DNA from: an uncultured Clostridia bacterium | Lineage (GTDB): Bacteria; Bacillota; Clostridia; Christensenellales; CAG-917 | Length of the DNA: 64,000 nt | Direction of reading: 5' to 3' | Assembly (NCBI GenBank): GCA_934233745.1 | Contig: CAKQGN010000008.1 | Coordinates: 1-64,000 of the forward strand | Shown: piece by piece, positions 51,539 through 61,044 of the stretch | Position numbering within the stretch: position 1 is the stretch's first letter | Layout of the letters: each line of letters begins with the position of its first letter | The notes under the pieces: generated by a model | Seen by the model: only the letters and a program-made list of their open reading frames with translations | The model's database searches: none | What the model was told of the DNA's origin: nothing | Program-made: the position numbers and the translations under genes

Positions 51539-52255
51539 TTATTGTTCGTCTGCGACATAAAGTATTCTGCGGCAATTGGGACATTCGGCATAATCGCCCT
51601 CTTTGCGCAATTTCGATTTCGTATCGTTGGGTACGTCCATAAAGCAACGTCCGCACACGCCGCTGTTGCGGTCGTATGCGACAAACGCGGGCATCTTCTT
51701 TGCGGCACGCAGAGCAAGATACGCGTTCATGACATTCTCGGGAATTTCCGCTTTGAGAGCATTGAGCTGAGATTTGATTTCGACAACTCTTGGTTGAAAT
51801 TTTCTCACAAGATTGTCATACTCTGCCTTTGCGCTCTTGTATACATCGGTTGCCTTTACGCCTTGATCCCATGTCTTTTTGTAGCTGTCGTTGACTTGAT
51901 CGATCTTTGCGGCTGCCGAGTTTGCTTCCTTTTCGAGAGCGTTGATTTTTTCGGCAATAGACGAAACCATTTTGAGATAATGATCGGCTTCGTTCGCGTC
52001 TTGAACATCCTCCAAAATGCCGTCGAATTCATCGAGTTCTGCTTTTAACGCATCGATTTTTTCTTTCATTGCGGCATAACCTGCCAAAAGGTCGCTTGCT
52101 TCGCCTTTAAGTTTGCCGATCATATCGGTTGCGCCTTCGAGGCGTGATTTCGCAACGGCGAGTTTTTGACGCTCGTCGCTTTTTGCGACTTCGTTTTCCA
52201 ATGCCATAAGCTCTTGGTCGATTTTCTGGTACTGCAGTATCTTGTCAAATTTCAT
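51539..52255 (-). CDS. Coiled-coil protein with C-terminal C4 zinc ribbon
   Basis: A 238-aa member of the family with a long helical hairpin and a zinc ribbon (CT398-like, once DUF164). Residues about 5-175 form coiled coil; the ribbon has CGRC (about 201-204) and CPNC (about 226-229). Start 52255, with GGAGG upstream; overlaps nif3 by 11 nt. It is commonly found with nif3; function not established. Confidence 0.88.
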   Translation of the reverse strand: MKFDKILQYQKIDQELMALENEVAKSDERQKLAVAKSRLEGATDMIGKLKGEASDLLAGYAAMKEKIDALKAELDEFDGILEDVQDANEADHYLKMVSSIAEKINALEKEANSAAAKIDQVNDSYKKTWDQGVKATDVYKSAKAEYDNLVRKFQPRVVEIKSQLNALKAEIPENVMNAYLALRAAKKMPAFVAYDRNSGVCGRCFMDVPNDTKSKLRKEGDYAECPNCRRILYVADEQ

Positions 52256-53012
52256 TGTATCCTCCAACCGTCTTGAAAGGACGGTTTTGTTTTGCTTTTA
52301 TAACTCTCACGCCCGTTGGCGCAATGACTTTTTCAAATAAATTTTGCACGATAATTTCGCTCGAATAATGCGAAAATTCGACGATGGGAAAATCATCGTT
52401 TTCGGATGCGACGTACATGTGATGCTTAAAATCGCCGCTCACAAAAACGTCTGCGGTCGCCTTTGCGTTTTCATATGCCTCGTCGCTTGCTCCTCCGCCG
52501 CAAATTATCAATGCTTTTTTGATTTCTTTTTTGCCGTCGCCGGCATATTTTATCGAATCGTCTTTGAGGATTTTTGCAACGTGCTTTGCAAATGCATCAA
52601 GACTTTGCGGCGCTATGTCGCACTCGACGCCAACGCCGTTTGCAACGAGATTTTCACCGCCCAAAAGCGTTGCCAAACTCATGCACAATCCGCCCTCGCA
52701 CTCGTCGAGATTGGTGTGCGCGCTGTAAACCGTAAGTCCGTTTTTCAACGCCTCCGCTATTATCTCGCCCTGCGAAACTTCGAGGTCGATGCGTTTTATC
52801 GCGTGGAAAAAAAACGGGTGATGCGTCACGATGAGATTGCATTTTTGCTCAATCGCTTGCCGAATCACGTCTTTTGTCAGGTCGAGCGCAACCAGAACGC
52901 CCGTGCATTCGTCGCTCAGATTGCCCATCATAAGCCCCGGATTGTCCCAAGGCTCGGCAAGGAGCAACGGTGCAAAATTTTCGATAACGTCGGTGATTTG
53001 TTTGTTTTTCAT
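52245..53012 (-). CDS. Nif3-like dinuclear metal center protein (YqfO family)
   Basis: A 255-aa NIF3-family protein with metal-binding His64-His65 (IVTHHPFFFH), the SAHTNLDECEGGL motif and the C-terminal CGGGASD..VFVSGDFKHH. It is the short form without the PII-like insert of Bacillus YqfO. Some relatives are annotated as GTP cyclohydrolase I type 2, but the reaction is uncertain. Conserved in the operon dnaG-sigA-trmK-nif3. Confidence 0.93.
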   Translation of the reverse strand: MKNKQITDVIENFAPLLLAEPWDNPGLMMGNLSDECTGVLVALDLTKDVIRQAIEQKCNLIVTHHPFFFHAIKRIDLEVSQGEIIAEALKNGLTVYSAHTNLDECEGGLCMSLATLLGGENLVANGVGVECDIAPQSLDAFAKHVAKILKDDSIKYAGDGKKEIKKALIICGGGASDEAYENAKATADVFVSGDFKHHMYVASENDDFPIVEFSHYSSEIIVQNLFEKVIAPTGVRVIKAKQNRPFKTVGGYNEI

Positions 53013-53045
53013 ATTGTCACAATCTGCCTTTTATCCTGCGATTTT

Positions 53046-53717
53046 TCAATGGTTATCCTTTTGTTGTGCGCTCAAAGCCTGCTCCAACTTTGCGATTTTG
53101 TCGTTGAGTTCAACGGCTTTGGGGTTGCTTGCAAGGATATTTTTCAAGCTCGCAATCTCTTTGTTTGCAAAATACGCAAAGTTGTCGCTTGTCTTGAAAA
53201 AAGCTCCGTAAAGGATTTGTTCTTGCGTAAGGACGCTCTTGCCCTCGTCGGTCTTTAATATGGTGTATGTCTTGCCCGCACACTCCAGCATCTGGTCAAA
53301 CACAATAGTGTGTCCGCACTCCGAAAGTGCCGCTCTGACCTTTTCGGGATGAGTGTTCGGCGAGAGTATAAAGTGTGAAAAACGCTTGCCTTGCGCATGC
53401 GCGCGCAAAACTATATCGGATATAACGTCGCCTCCGAGCCCTGCGATAATCACGGTGTCGACTTCTCTGTCGCCCACAGGTTCGAGTCCGTTGCCGAGGC
53501 GTGTTTTCATAACCTCTTGAACGCCGTTTTCTTTGGCAAGTTCCTCGGCTTTTGCAAGCGAGGGCGCGGATATATCGGTTGCAATGATTTCGCTTGCCCT
53601 GTCGGTGCTTACAAGATAATAGCCGAGCTTTCCGTGGTCGCATCCGACGTCGGCAACCTTGCCATAGTCCACAAGATTCGCTATGGCGGCAAGTCTTTGG
53701 TCAAGTCGTATCGGCAT
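53046..53717 (-). CDS. trmK: tRNA (adenine-22-N1)-methyltransferase TrmK
   Basis: SAM-dependent enzyme that methylates A22 of tRNAs in Gram-positive bacteria. The 223-aa protein starts MPIRLDQRLAAIANLV, with SAM motif VADVGCDHGKLGYYL, VIIAGLGGDVISDIV and the C-terminal coiled tail (about 190-220). The start overlaps the sigA stop (TGATG). Gene order sigA-trmK-nif3 is typical. Confidence 0.95.
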   Translation of the reverse strand: MPIRLDQRLAAIANLVDYGKVADVGCDHGKLGYYLVSTDRASEIIATDISAPSLAKAEELAKENGVQEVMKTRLGNGLEPVGDREVDTVIIAGLGGDVISDIVLRAHAQGKRFSHFILSPNTHPEKVRAALSECGHTIVFDQMLECAGKTYTILKTDEGKSVLTQEQILYGAFFKTSDNFAYFANKEIASLKNILASNPKAVELNDKIAKLEQALSAQQKDNH

Positions 53718-54763
53718 CAGTCGAAATCCTTGAGTTTTTTGAGACGGTTTGGATGACGGAGCTTGCGCAACGCCTTTGCCTCGATTTGACGGATACGCTC
53801 ACGAGTGACGTTGAATTCCTTGCCGACTTCTTCGAGCGTTCTGGGATGCGAATCGTCAAGACCGTATCTCAAACGCAACACCTTTTCTTCACGCGGAGTA
53901 AGCGTGTTAAGCACTTGAATGAGTTGCTCTTTGAGCATATTGCCCTCTGCCACTTCGCTCGGAGATTGAGAGGTGTGATCCTCGATAAAATCGCCGAGGT
54001 GGCTGTCTTCCTCCTCACCGATAGGCGTTTCGAGGGATACGGGGTCTTGTGCGATTTTTTGAATTTCACGCACACGCTCGACCGAGCAACCGAGGTACGC
54101 CGCAATCTCCTCCGCCGACGGCTCTCTGCCGAGTTTTTGAAGGAGTTGACGAGTGGCGCGCACTTGTTTGTTGATGGTTTCCACCATATGCACGGGGATA
54201 CGAATCGTTCTTGCCTGGTCGGCTATCGCTCGAGTGATTGCCTGTCTTATCCACCAAGTTGCGTATGTCGAAAACTTGAATCCCTTTGTGTAGTCGAATT
54301 TTTCAACCGCTTTCATCAAGCCGAGGTTGCCTTCCTGAATGAGGTCGAGAAATTGCATGCCTCTGCCGACATAGCGTTTTGCAATGGACACGACAAGGCG
54401 CAAGTTCGCTTCGCTCAAAATATGCTTTGCTTCCTCATCGCCCTCTTCCATACGCTTTGCAAGCTCGATTTCCTGATCAGCCGTCAGGAGGGGAACTTTG
54501 CCGATGTCTTTGAGGTAAATTTTCACCGAGTCGTCAACGCTTGAATCGATGATTTTGTCAAGAGCGATGTCGTCCTCTTCGATGGTTTCTTCCACTTTGA
54601 CGTTTTCGTTCTGCAAAGCGTTGAACACCATCTCCATGTCCTCGGCAGTCGCATTGAGATGCTCGAGTCTTGCCATTATGTCGTCTTCGCTGATAGAGCC
54701 TTTGCTCTTTCCGTAGGCGACGATTTTGTCAATCTCTTGTTTTAAAAGTTGTTCTCTGTCCAC
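53717..54763 (-). CDS. sigA: Primary sigma factor SigA/RpoD
   Basis: Main RNA polymerase sigma subunit. The 348-aa protein has region 1.2 (DDSVKIYLKDIGKVPLLTAD), region 2 (NLRLVVSIAKRYVGRGMQFL, FSTYATWWIRQAITRAIADQ), region 3 (GREPSAEEIAAYLG) and region 4.2 (TLEEVGKEFNVTRERIRQIE). All DNA-binding elements are intact, consistent with the TTGACA/TATAAT promoters seen here. Second gene of the dnaG operon. Confidence 0.98.
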   Translation of the reverse strand: MDREQLLKQEIDKIVAYGKSKGSISEDDIMARLEHLNATAEDMEMVFNALQNENVKVEETIEEDDIALDKIIDSSVDDSVKIYLKDIGKVPLLTADQEIELAKRMEEGDEEAKHILSEANLRLVVSIAKRYVGRGMQFLDLIQEGNLGLMKAVEKFDYTKGFKFSTYATWWIRQAITRAIADQARTIRIPVHMVETINKQVRATRQLLQKLGREPSAEEIAAYLGCSVERVREIQKIAQDPVSLETPIGEEEDSHLGDFIEDHTSQSPSEVAEGNMLKEQLIQVLNTLTPREEKVLRLRYGLDDSHPRTLEEVGKEFNVTRERIRQIEAKALRKLRHPNRLKKLKDFD

Positions 54764-54783
54764 TTATACTCCTCCTGGGTGAA

Positions 54784-56556
54784 TCAAAGTTTATCGTTGA
54801 TGTCTTTTGATTTTAATATTTTTTGCAAGCGGGATATCTCCGCAATGCTCGCTCTTTTTGCTTCGGGATCAGACAGTTCGTTATAGCCGTTTTTGACTTG
54901 TTCGAGGCGTTTTGCCACGCTTTCGTTTGCAAGCATAAGCACGCAATCACCGAAATAATCCGCCTCTCTTATAGTGTCGGCAAACTTCATGTTGACATTC
55001 AGAATCTTGTTGATTTCATCGTTTTCATAACCGAATTTGCTGAACATCGGATTGACCAAATCGGTATGTTCGGGCATGGTTTTTGCCCAATCGAAAACTT
55101 CTTTATGCAAATCGTTTGCAAGCCACTCGGTTTTTATTTTGCTTATATCCACAAACTTCTCGCCTTTCAGAATGCGGTTCAGTACAAAACGCGACGCAAT
55201 CAAAGTTTTTTCGATTTTTTCTTCGTCGTTCTCTTTTGTCCGTTCGATTTTTGTCGGACGAATCATGCCGACTTCGTCCGTAAGCGTGGCAACGGATACG
55301 CCGCTTTTTTGGGACACAATATCCATATAAACTTCACGTTCGGCACGATTATCAATCGTTTTCAGCACTTTAAGTGCCGATTGTATGTATTTTGCGCGCC
55401 CGTTGACCGAGCCTAAATTGTTTGCGTCCGCGCAGAGTTTGAGTTTGTATTCGATGACGGGCAACGCCTCTTTTTGCTTTTTGACAAACGCCTCCACTCC
55501 GCCCTCGCGCACGGTTTCGTCGGGGTCTTTGCCGTCGTCCAACGAAATAACTCTGACGTTTTGCACAAACTTGGCGAGTATATCCACATTGCGAATCGTT
55601 GCTTTTTTGCCTGCGCCGTCGCCGTCATAACACACATACAAAGTTTCCGTCATGCGGGAAAGCTCTCTTGCCTGCCCGTCCGTAAGAGCCGTGCCCATAC
55701 ACGCAACGGCATTCTTTATGCCGCTCGCGCCGAGCGATATGACGTCCATATAGCCCTCAACCAAGATAAGTTCCTTGTATGCAATGCCGTTGAGTTTTTT
55801 GTCGCGCTTTATAAAGTTGACTCCGTATATGGTGCGTCCTTTGTCAAAGAGTGCGGTGTTGGTGGAATTCTTGTATTTTGCAATGTCTTTTTCGCCGTGA
55901 TAAATACGTCCGCCAAATGCTATGACGTTGCTCATACTGTCCATAATCGGCACGATGATTCGGTTTGCAAAAGCGTCATACGGTCTTTCCGTGTTGGCAA
56001 TAAGTCCGCACTCCTCCAAATCTTTGAGCAAATATCCTTTGCGGCGCATATATCCGACCATGCTCTCTCCGTCAAGCGAAAGCCCCAGACCGTAACGCTT
56101 TGCCGTCTCGTCGTCAAGGGAGCGATTGTGCAAATACTCTCTTGCCTCCTTGCCCTTGTTTTCATCAAGAAGATTGTTGCGATAATACCTTGCCACATCG
56201 CGCATAAGTTGTTTCAAAACATCCGAATGTTCCTTCTTTTTGGCGTATTCGGGATCGAGCTTAACTTCGGGTAGCTGCATCCCCACCTTGTCGGCAAGCA
56301 ACTTCACGGCGTCGTAAAAGGACACGGATTCCATTTCCATGACAAACTTGACGACATCGCCGGTTGCACCGCATCCGAAACAATGATACCAGCCGTTGTT
56401 TACGCAAAAAGAAGCGGTTTTTTCATTGTGAAAAGGACAGCACCCGAAATAGCGTCCGCCTTTTTTCTGCAAGGGAACATACTGCGAAATGACTTCCACA
56501 AGGTCGCATTTGTATTTGAGTTCCTCCATAAATTCGGGAGTAAAACCGCCTGCCAT
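54784..56556 (-). CDS. dnaG: DNA primase DnaG
   Basis: Makes RNA primers at the replication fork. The 590-aa protein has the N-terminal zinc finger (Cys40-x2-His43 and Cys59-x2-Cys62), the DnaG core (RIIVPIMDSMSNVIAFGGRI), the TOPRIM motifs LVEGYMDVIS and YVCYDGDGAGKKA, and a helicase-binding C-terminus. AAGAGGTATT precedes the ATG. First gene of the operon dnaG-sigA-trmK-nif3-zinc ribbon-lacZ. Confidence 0.97.
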   Translation of the reverse strand: MAGGFTPEFMEELKYKCDLVEVISQYVPLQKKGGRYFGCCPFHNEKTASFCVNNGWYHCFGCGATGDVVKFVMEMESVSFYDAVKLLADKVGMQLPEVKLDPEYAKKKEHSDVLKQLMRDVARYYRNNLLDENKGKEAREYLHNRSLDDETAKRYGLGLSLDGESMVGYMRRKGYLLKDLEECGLIANTERPYDAFANRIIVPIMDSMSNVIAFGGRIYHGEKDIAKYKNSTNTALFDKGRTIYGVNFIKRDKKLNGIAYKELILVEGYMDVISLGASGIKNAVACMGTALTDGQARELSRMTETLYVCYDGDGAGKKATIRNVDILAKFVQNVRVISLDDGKDPDETVREGGVEAFVKKQKEALPVIEYKLKLCADANNLGSVNGRAKYIQSALKVLKTIDNRAEREVYMDIVSQKSGVSVATLTDEVGMIRPTKIERTKENDEEKIEKTLIASRFVLNRILKGEKFVDISKIKTEWLANDLHKEVFDWAKTMPEHTDLVNPMFSKFGYENDEINKILNVNMKFADTIREADYFGDCVLMLANESVAKRLEQVKNGYNELSDPEAKRASIAEISRLQKILKSKDINDKL

Positions 56557-56719
56557 AATACCTCTTCTTATGTTTTCTAATTATATATACGAATAAAAAA
56601 CCTTTTTTTCCTAAAATAAAATAAAAATTATGAAAAATTTGCTTAACTGTATATTTTGCAAATGAACGTAACCGAAAGAAATCGGTTCAATCATTACCGC
56701 AAATCAATTATTCAAATAC

Positions 56720-56746
56720 AAAGGACGGCAGAGGCGCCGTCCTTTT
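56720..56746. terminator. Terminator downstream of acpP
   Basis: AAAGGACGGC, loop, GCCGTCCTTT; usable from both sides though the T run on the minus strand is short. Confidence 0.75.
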
Positions 56747-56763
56747 GCACCGATTTATCATTT

Positions 56764-56994
56764 TTATTTGGTTTGCTTTTCTATGTAGCTCACGACATCG
56801 CCGACTGTTTTGAGAGATACGATTTCGTCGTCATCGGCGGTAAAACCGTATTCATCCTCAACCGCCATAATAAGCGTGACGATATCCAGGCTGTCAAGCC
56901 CCAAATCCTTGATGATGTCGCTGTCGAGCGTAATTTCGTTTCTGTCTTTTCCGAGTTCGTTTTCCAAAATGTCTTTTATTTTTTCGAGAACCAT
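56764..56994 (-). CDS. acpP: Acyl carrier protein
   Basis: A 76-aa acidic carrier that holds growing fatty acids on a phosphopantetheine arm. Attachment Ser35 is in DLGLDSLDIV. GGAGGTATAT precedes the ATG, and a good promoter lies at 57024-57052. A phosphopantetheinyl transferase that could activate it is 111 bp upstream. No fab genes are adjacent, so it may be a secondary or the main ACP. Confidence 0.95.
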   Translation of the reverse strand: MVLEKIKDILENELGKDRNEITLDSDIIKDLGLDSLDIVTLIMAVEDEYGFTADDDEIVSLKTVGDVVSYIEKQTK

Positions 56995-57023
56995 ATATAC
57001 CTCCGATTGCTCATTTATTTTTT

Positions 57024-57052
57024 ATTATATCACCCTTTTTGCTCTTAAACAA
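57024..57052 (-). promoter_or_regulatory. Sigma-A-type promoter of acpP
   Basis: Minus strand TTGTTT, 17-bp spacer, TATAAT, about 30 bp before the start codon. Confidence 0.65.
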
Positions 57053-57105
57053 GAAAGGATTATAATTCGATAATTTTGTTTTTTAAGATTAACATTGTTA
57101 TTGTG

Positions 57106-57603
57106 TCAGCCGTTGTCGATGGCGGAAATGTCAATTTCGTATGCGATGATATTCTGCTCGTCGGCGCATACGCAAGCGTGGTAGTCCTCCCACACGGGAA
57201 AATGCTCGAAATGAGCGTCCTTTGGGATCTCACGCCTGAAAGCAGATAAACCTTCACCGGTAAATTTGAGATAACTCTCTCTTTCCGTCCATTTTTCAAA
57301 GAATTCTTCAATATTTGCTGCATCTATGAAGTCGAATTTCTTGAAGTCGATATCGCGTATCTTCTCGATGTCAACGCCGATCGGGGCGTGCGATATGCCA
57401 AGCATAACAACGCCGTCCGTATGCGAAAGATTGAAGTACGCCTCGTCCGTGTCAAAGCGAGGTTTTTCGCCGTCTGAACGGATGATTTCAACCTCTTTTG
57501 GCAAATCCGCACCGTACTGCGCCATTATATCTCTATAATGACCATAGCAGAATTTGACAAATTTGTCACTGTCGACCTTGCCTTTGGCAAAGAAAAGCAC
57601 CAT
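57106..57603 (-). CDS. 4'-phosphopantetheinyl transferase (Sfp type)
   Basis: Transfers phosphopantetheine from CoA to a carrier-protein Ser. The 165-aa protein is a short Sfp-type enzyme: FNLSHTDGVVMLGIS, Mg-binding GVDIEKIRD and the WTERESYLKFTGEG motif (family WxxKEAxxK, with Arg-Glu-Ser here). The ACP next door is a likely substrate. It starts 2 nt after the hom stop, so the two are translated together, although they belong to different pathways. Confidence 0.9.
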   Translation of the reverse strand: MVLFFAKGKVDSDKFVKFCYGHYRDIMAQYGADLPKEVEIIRSDGEKPRFDTDEAYFNLSHTDGVVMLGISHAPIGVDIEKIRDIDFKKFDFIDAANIEEFFEKWTERESYLKFTGEGLSAFRREIPKDAHFEHFPVWEDYHACVCADEQNIIAYEIDISAIDNG

Positions 57604-57605
57604 GA

Positions 57606-58883
57606 TTATTCCTCAACTCTGACGAGTGCGACAACGCCGTTTGTGACGTCGAGATTTTCAATTTGCAAAAGCGTGTTTTTCATATTGCTTTCGCTTGTTT
57701 TGTCGGTGACAAACACCAGACAATCTTTGCCGTCTTTGGTGGTTTTTTGCAAAACCGATTGAATAGATATACGGTTTTTTGCAAATACCGCAGATATTTT
57801 GGCAAGCGAATCTTTGCTTTGTCGAACGTGTATGCGCACATAGTATTTCGATGAAAAATCGCTTGCGAAATCGTTATCCGAGATTTCGCTTTCAGTCATA
57901 AAATCAAATCTTCTGTGCGCTTGTTTTCCCGCTGCAAACACAATGTCGCTCACGATTGCGCTGCCCGTCGGGAATGCGCCTGCGCCCCTACCGTACAGCA
58001 TAACGTCATCAACGCTGTCACCGTGGATATAAAGCGCGTTGAAAGAGCCTTTTACGGACGAAAGCGGATGAGTTTGCGGCAAAAACGCAGGGTGTACTCT
58101 CGCCTCGATTTTGCCGTCCGTCACGTTGGAAATCGCAAGCAATTTGATTGCGTAGCCAAGCTCTTTGCCTATTGCAATGTCCTCAACGGATATATTTGAA
58201 ATACCCTCGCGATAAATCTTTTCGATCGGCACTCTCTTTTTGTAGGCAAGCGAGGACAAAATGCTGTTTTTGTAGGTGGAATCGAAACCTTCGACGTCCG
58301 CGGTGGGATCTGCCTCGGCATAGCCGAGCTTTTGCGCTTCTTTGAGGCAGGTTTGATAATCCACACCCTCATCGCTCATCTTTGACAAAATATAGTTTGT
58401 CGTACCGTTGACAATGCCTTTGAGCGAGGTTATGCGGTTTGCCTGCATACTGTCCGTAAGCGTGCGAATGACGGGTACGCCACCAACGCAACTTGCCTCG
58501 AAATACAAGCCTGCACCGCTCTTTTTTGCGGCGAGTTCAAGCTCGTGCCAACTTTTTGCAAACATCTCTTTGTTTGCCGTGACAATGCTTTTGCCTTTTT
58601 CCAACGCTTTGACGAGAAAACTCTTTGCAGGCTCTACGCCGCCAAAAAACTCCGCAACGATTTGCACATCGTCGTCGCTTAAAATATCGTCGATATTTTG
58701 CGTGACTATGGATTTGTCGACGCCGAGTTCTTCGCATCTAACGAGATTTCTTTCAAGAACGCGTTTGACTTCGATGTCAAGTCCCTCGTTTTGCTTTATC
58801 ATTTCGCGCTTGTCGCGCAGTATTTCATACGTTCCGCCACCCACGACGCCGAGTCCGAGCAACGCAACCCCTATTTTTTTCAT
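57606..58883 (-). CDS. hom: Homoserine dehydrogenase
   Basis: Reduces aspartate semialdehyde to homoserine, feeding threonine and methionine synthesis (metA lies in the same window, though 57 kb away). The 425-aa protein has the NAD(P) motif GLGVVGGGTYEIL, the catalytic ..VNGTTNYILSKM and EADPTADVEGFDSTYK, and a C-terminal ACT domain (about 350-420, YYVRIHVRQSKDSLAKISAV) for feedback control, typically by threonine. Start 58883, with AAGGAATTGCAAT upstream. Confidence 0.96.
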   Translation of the reverse strand: MKKIGVALLGLGVVGGGTYEILRDKREMIKQNEGLDIEVKRVLERNLVRCEELGVDKSIVTQNIDDILSDDDVQIVAEFFGGVEPAKSFLVKALEKGKSIVTANKEMFAKSWHELELAAKKSGAGLYFEASCVGGVPVIRTLTDSMQANRITSLKGIVNGTTNYILSKMSDEGVDYQTCLKEAQKLGYAEADPTADVEGFDSTYKNSILSSLAYKKRVPIEKIYREGISNISVEDIAIGKELGYAIKLLAISNVTDGKIEARVHPAFLPQTHPLSSVKGSFNALYIHGDSVDDVMLYGRGAGAFPTGSAIVSDIVFAAGKQAHRRFDFMTESEISDNDFASDFSSKYYVRIHVRQSKDSLAKISAVFAKNRISIQSVLQKTTKDGKDCLVFVTDKTSESNMKNTLLQIENLDVTNGVVALVRVEE

Positions 58884-58935
58884 ATTGCAATTCCTTATTC
58901 GCAACGTCGCAATGCAACGATTTGCAAATCAAAAC

Positions 58936-59715
58936 TTATTTCTTTTTATTGTTTCTGTCGTAAATGTATTTCAAGCCTTTGAGCGCAAGCGCACGGTCGG
59001 TGACGTCGATAAGATTGGGCTCGACATTCTCTACAAGCACGCTCAGTCCGCCCGTAGCCACAACCTTTGCGCCCTGCATCTGGTCAAGTTCCTTGTACTT
59101 GTCAACAAGGTATTTCACAAGTCCCGTGTATCCGTAAACAATACCGCTTTGCATGCAACTTTTTGTGTCCGTACCCACGATATTTTGTGGTTTTTCAAGT
59201 TCGATTCTCGGAAGTTTCGCAGCCGTCGTGACAAGAGATTCCGTTGCGGTCTTGATGCCGGGCGCAATCGCTCCGCCGAGGTATACGCCGTCTTTTGTGA
59301 CGAGATTGAACGTCGTTGCCGAGCCGAAATCCACCACAATTATCGGCCCGCCGTAAAACTTGTATGCCGCAGCCGCCCCGACGATTCTGTCCGTGCCGAG
59401 TTGCGTCGGGTGCGTGTAGGCAATCTTCAAGCCCGTATCCGTCGTTGCCGACACCAAAAGCGGCTCTTTTCCGATGTAATCGCGACACATATGGTCAATC
59501 GTATAGTTGAGCGCAGGCGCAACCGAGGACATAACGCAAGCGTCTATGTCGTCAAAACGCACGCCTCTTTGATTGAGCAAATCGTAAAGAACCATTCCGT
59601 ACTCGTCCGCAGTGCGCGACGCCATCGTGGAAACTCTCCACGACGCAATCAAATTGTCGCCGTCAAAAACACCGTATTTGATGTTGGTGTTGCCGATGTC
59701 CATTGTGAGAATCAT
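58936..59715 (-). CDS. coaX: Type III pantothenate kinase CoaX
   Basis: Phosphorylates pantothenate, the first step of CoA synthesis. The 259-aa ASKHA-fold enzyme has MDIGNTNIKYGVFDGD, HPTQLGTDRIVGAAAAY and VVDFGSATTFNLV. GAGAGGTACAAG precedes the ATG at 59715; the longer frame is rejected. CoA made here feeds the PPTase and ACP next to it, a sensible functional neighbourhood though perhaps accidental. Confidence 0.95.
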   Translation of the reverse strand: MILTMDIGNTNIKYGVFDGDNLIASWRVSTMASRTADEYGMVLYDLLNQRGVRFDDIDACVMSSVAPALNYTIDHMCRDYIGKEPLLVSATTDTGLKIAYTHPTQLGTDRIVGAAAAYKFYGGPIIVVDFGSATTFNLVTKDGVYLGGAIAPGIKTATESLVTTAAKLPRIELEKPQNIVGTDTKSCMQSGIVYGYTGLVKYLVDKYKELDQMQGAKVVATGGLSVLVENVEPNLIDVTDRALALKGLKYIYDRNNKKK

Positions 59716-59805
59716 CTTGTACCTCTCATGCGCAAGCGTGCATATCGTGCGCAATGTTACATTAAATTTACAATAGTATACCAAACTATTCGGATATTAT
59801 CAACA

Positions 59806-59837
59806 AGAAAAATCGACCGCCGCAAAGACCGTCGATT
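59806..59837 (-). terminator. Terminator of the response regulator / kinase pair
   Basis: AATCGAC, loop, GTCGATTTTTC on the minus strand, about 27 bp after the kinase stop. Confidence 0.65.
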
Positions 59838-59863
59838 ACTATTGTATCTTTCAAACAATCCGT

Positions 59864-61042
59864 TCAACGATTTATCGATGTCTTAGCCTGTGGCAAAATC
59901 ATTTCGAACACTGCGCCGTTTCGGTTGTAGGCTTTCACGTCGCCGCCGTGGAGCTTGGCTATCTCTTTGGTGAGCGCAAGTCCTATGCCCGTATTGCCGT
60001 TTTTGCCGGTGTAGAATCTGTCGAAAATGTGCATAACGTCCCCTTTGTCAATACCCTCGCCGTCGTCGGAGATTGTCAGAACGACCTTGTGATTTTCAAC
60101 GGTGCATTTGCACGACACCGCGCTTTTGCAAAACTTGAACGCATTGGATATGAGGTTGGATATGGCTTTTCGCATTTGCTTTTCGTCGCACGACACCATA
60201 GCCTCGTCGCAAAGTTCCGTTTGAATTTGCTTTTGGCTGTTTTCAAAGGCGGGGGCGAGCGAGCATACGACGCTCCTTACGATATCGACAAGATTTGTCG
60301 GTTTGAAGTCGGACTTTGTTTGCGCCGAATCTATCTTTGAAAGGGCAAGCAACTCCTCGATAAGAGTCGTCATACGGTCGCTCTCTTCGAGGATAATCCC
60401 CGCCGATTCCTTGGTTGGCAAAACGCCTGTTTGTATGCCCTCGGCATAGCCCTGAATCGCCATAAGCGGCGTTTTGAGTTCGTGCGAGGCGTTTTGAAAA
60501 AACGACTGCCTTATCTCCTGCGCAGACTCTATTGTTTTGCCGAGTTTCAGACCTATAACGCACACCGCCGCGCCGACTATTACCACCGCACCGCAAAACA
60601 TCCAGTTGAGCCATCCGACATAATTGATGATTGCGCTTATGTCGGCATAAAGAACATACTCGTATTTTTCGGACAAATTTTCATTGGACTCGTATACCGC
60701 CAGAACTATATTTCGATTTTTATCCTGTATTCGGTAAAACTTGCCGTGAGCGAGCGTGTTTTTGTCGCAAAATCCCAGAACAGCTTTCTCCGTTTCGGTG
60801 AGATACACCAAATCTTCGTTTGACTGTCCGAGTTCGAGATACGCTACGCTTGCGCTCAAAAAATTCACTCCCGGCTTTTCGTCGTCGGGATAGTATTCGC
60901 TGCTTTCGTTTTCAATTGCTTTTTTTGCCTGAGTTTCAAGATTTTTTGGTATTGCGACGTTTACGACGACAAGAAGCGCGCAAAGTATAAGCGCAACCGA
61001 ACATAAGCAAGTCAGCACTATTTTCAGTTTGATTCTTGTCAT
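59864..61042 (-). CDS. Sensor histidine kinase
   Basis: Membrane kinase of 392 aa: transmembrane helices at about 8-30 and 143-165 enclose an external domain of about 110 residues; then the H-box FFQNASHELKTPLMAIQGYA with His187 and the ATPase motifs (N, G1 DDGEGI, F DRFYTGKNG, G2 GIGLALTKEIAKLHGG). There is no HAMP-like domain of normal length. It follows its regulator with a 2-nt gap. The signal is unknown; the Cys-rich exported protein next door is a candidate partner. Confidence 0.93.
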   Translation of the reverse strand: MTRIKLKIVLTCLCSVALILCALLVVVNVAIPKNLETQAKKAIENESSEYYPDDEKPGVNFLSASVAYLELGQSNEDLVYLTETEKAVLGFCDKNTLAHGKFYRIQDKNRNIVLAVYESNENLSEKYEYVLYADISAIINYVGWLNWMFCGAVVIVGAAVCVIGLKLGKTIESAQEIRQSFFQNASHELKTPLMAIQGYAEGIQTGVLPTKESAGIILEESDRMTTLIEELLALSKIDSAQTKSDFKPTNLVDIVRSVVCSLAPAFENSQKQIQTELCDEAMVSCDEKQMRKAISNLISNAFKFCKSAVSCKCTVENHKVVLTISDDGEGIDKGDVMHIFDRFYTGKNGNTGIGLALTKEIAKLHGGDVKAYNRNGAVFEMILPQAKTSINR

Positions 61043-61044
61043 TT

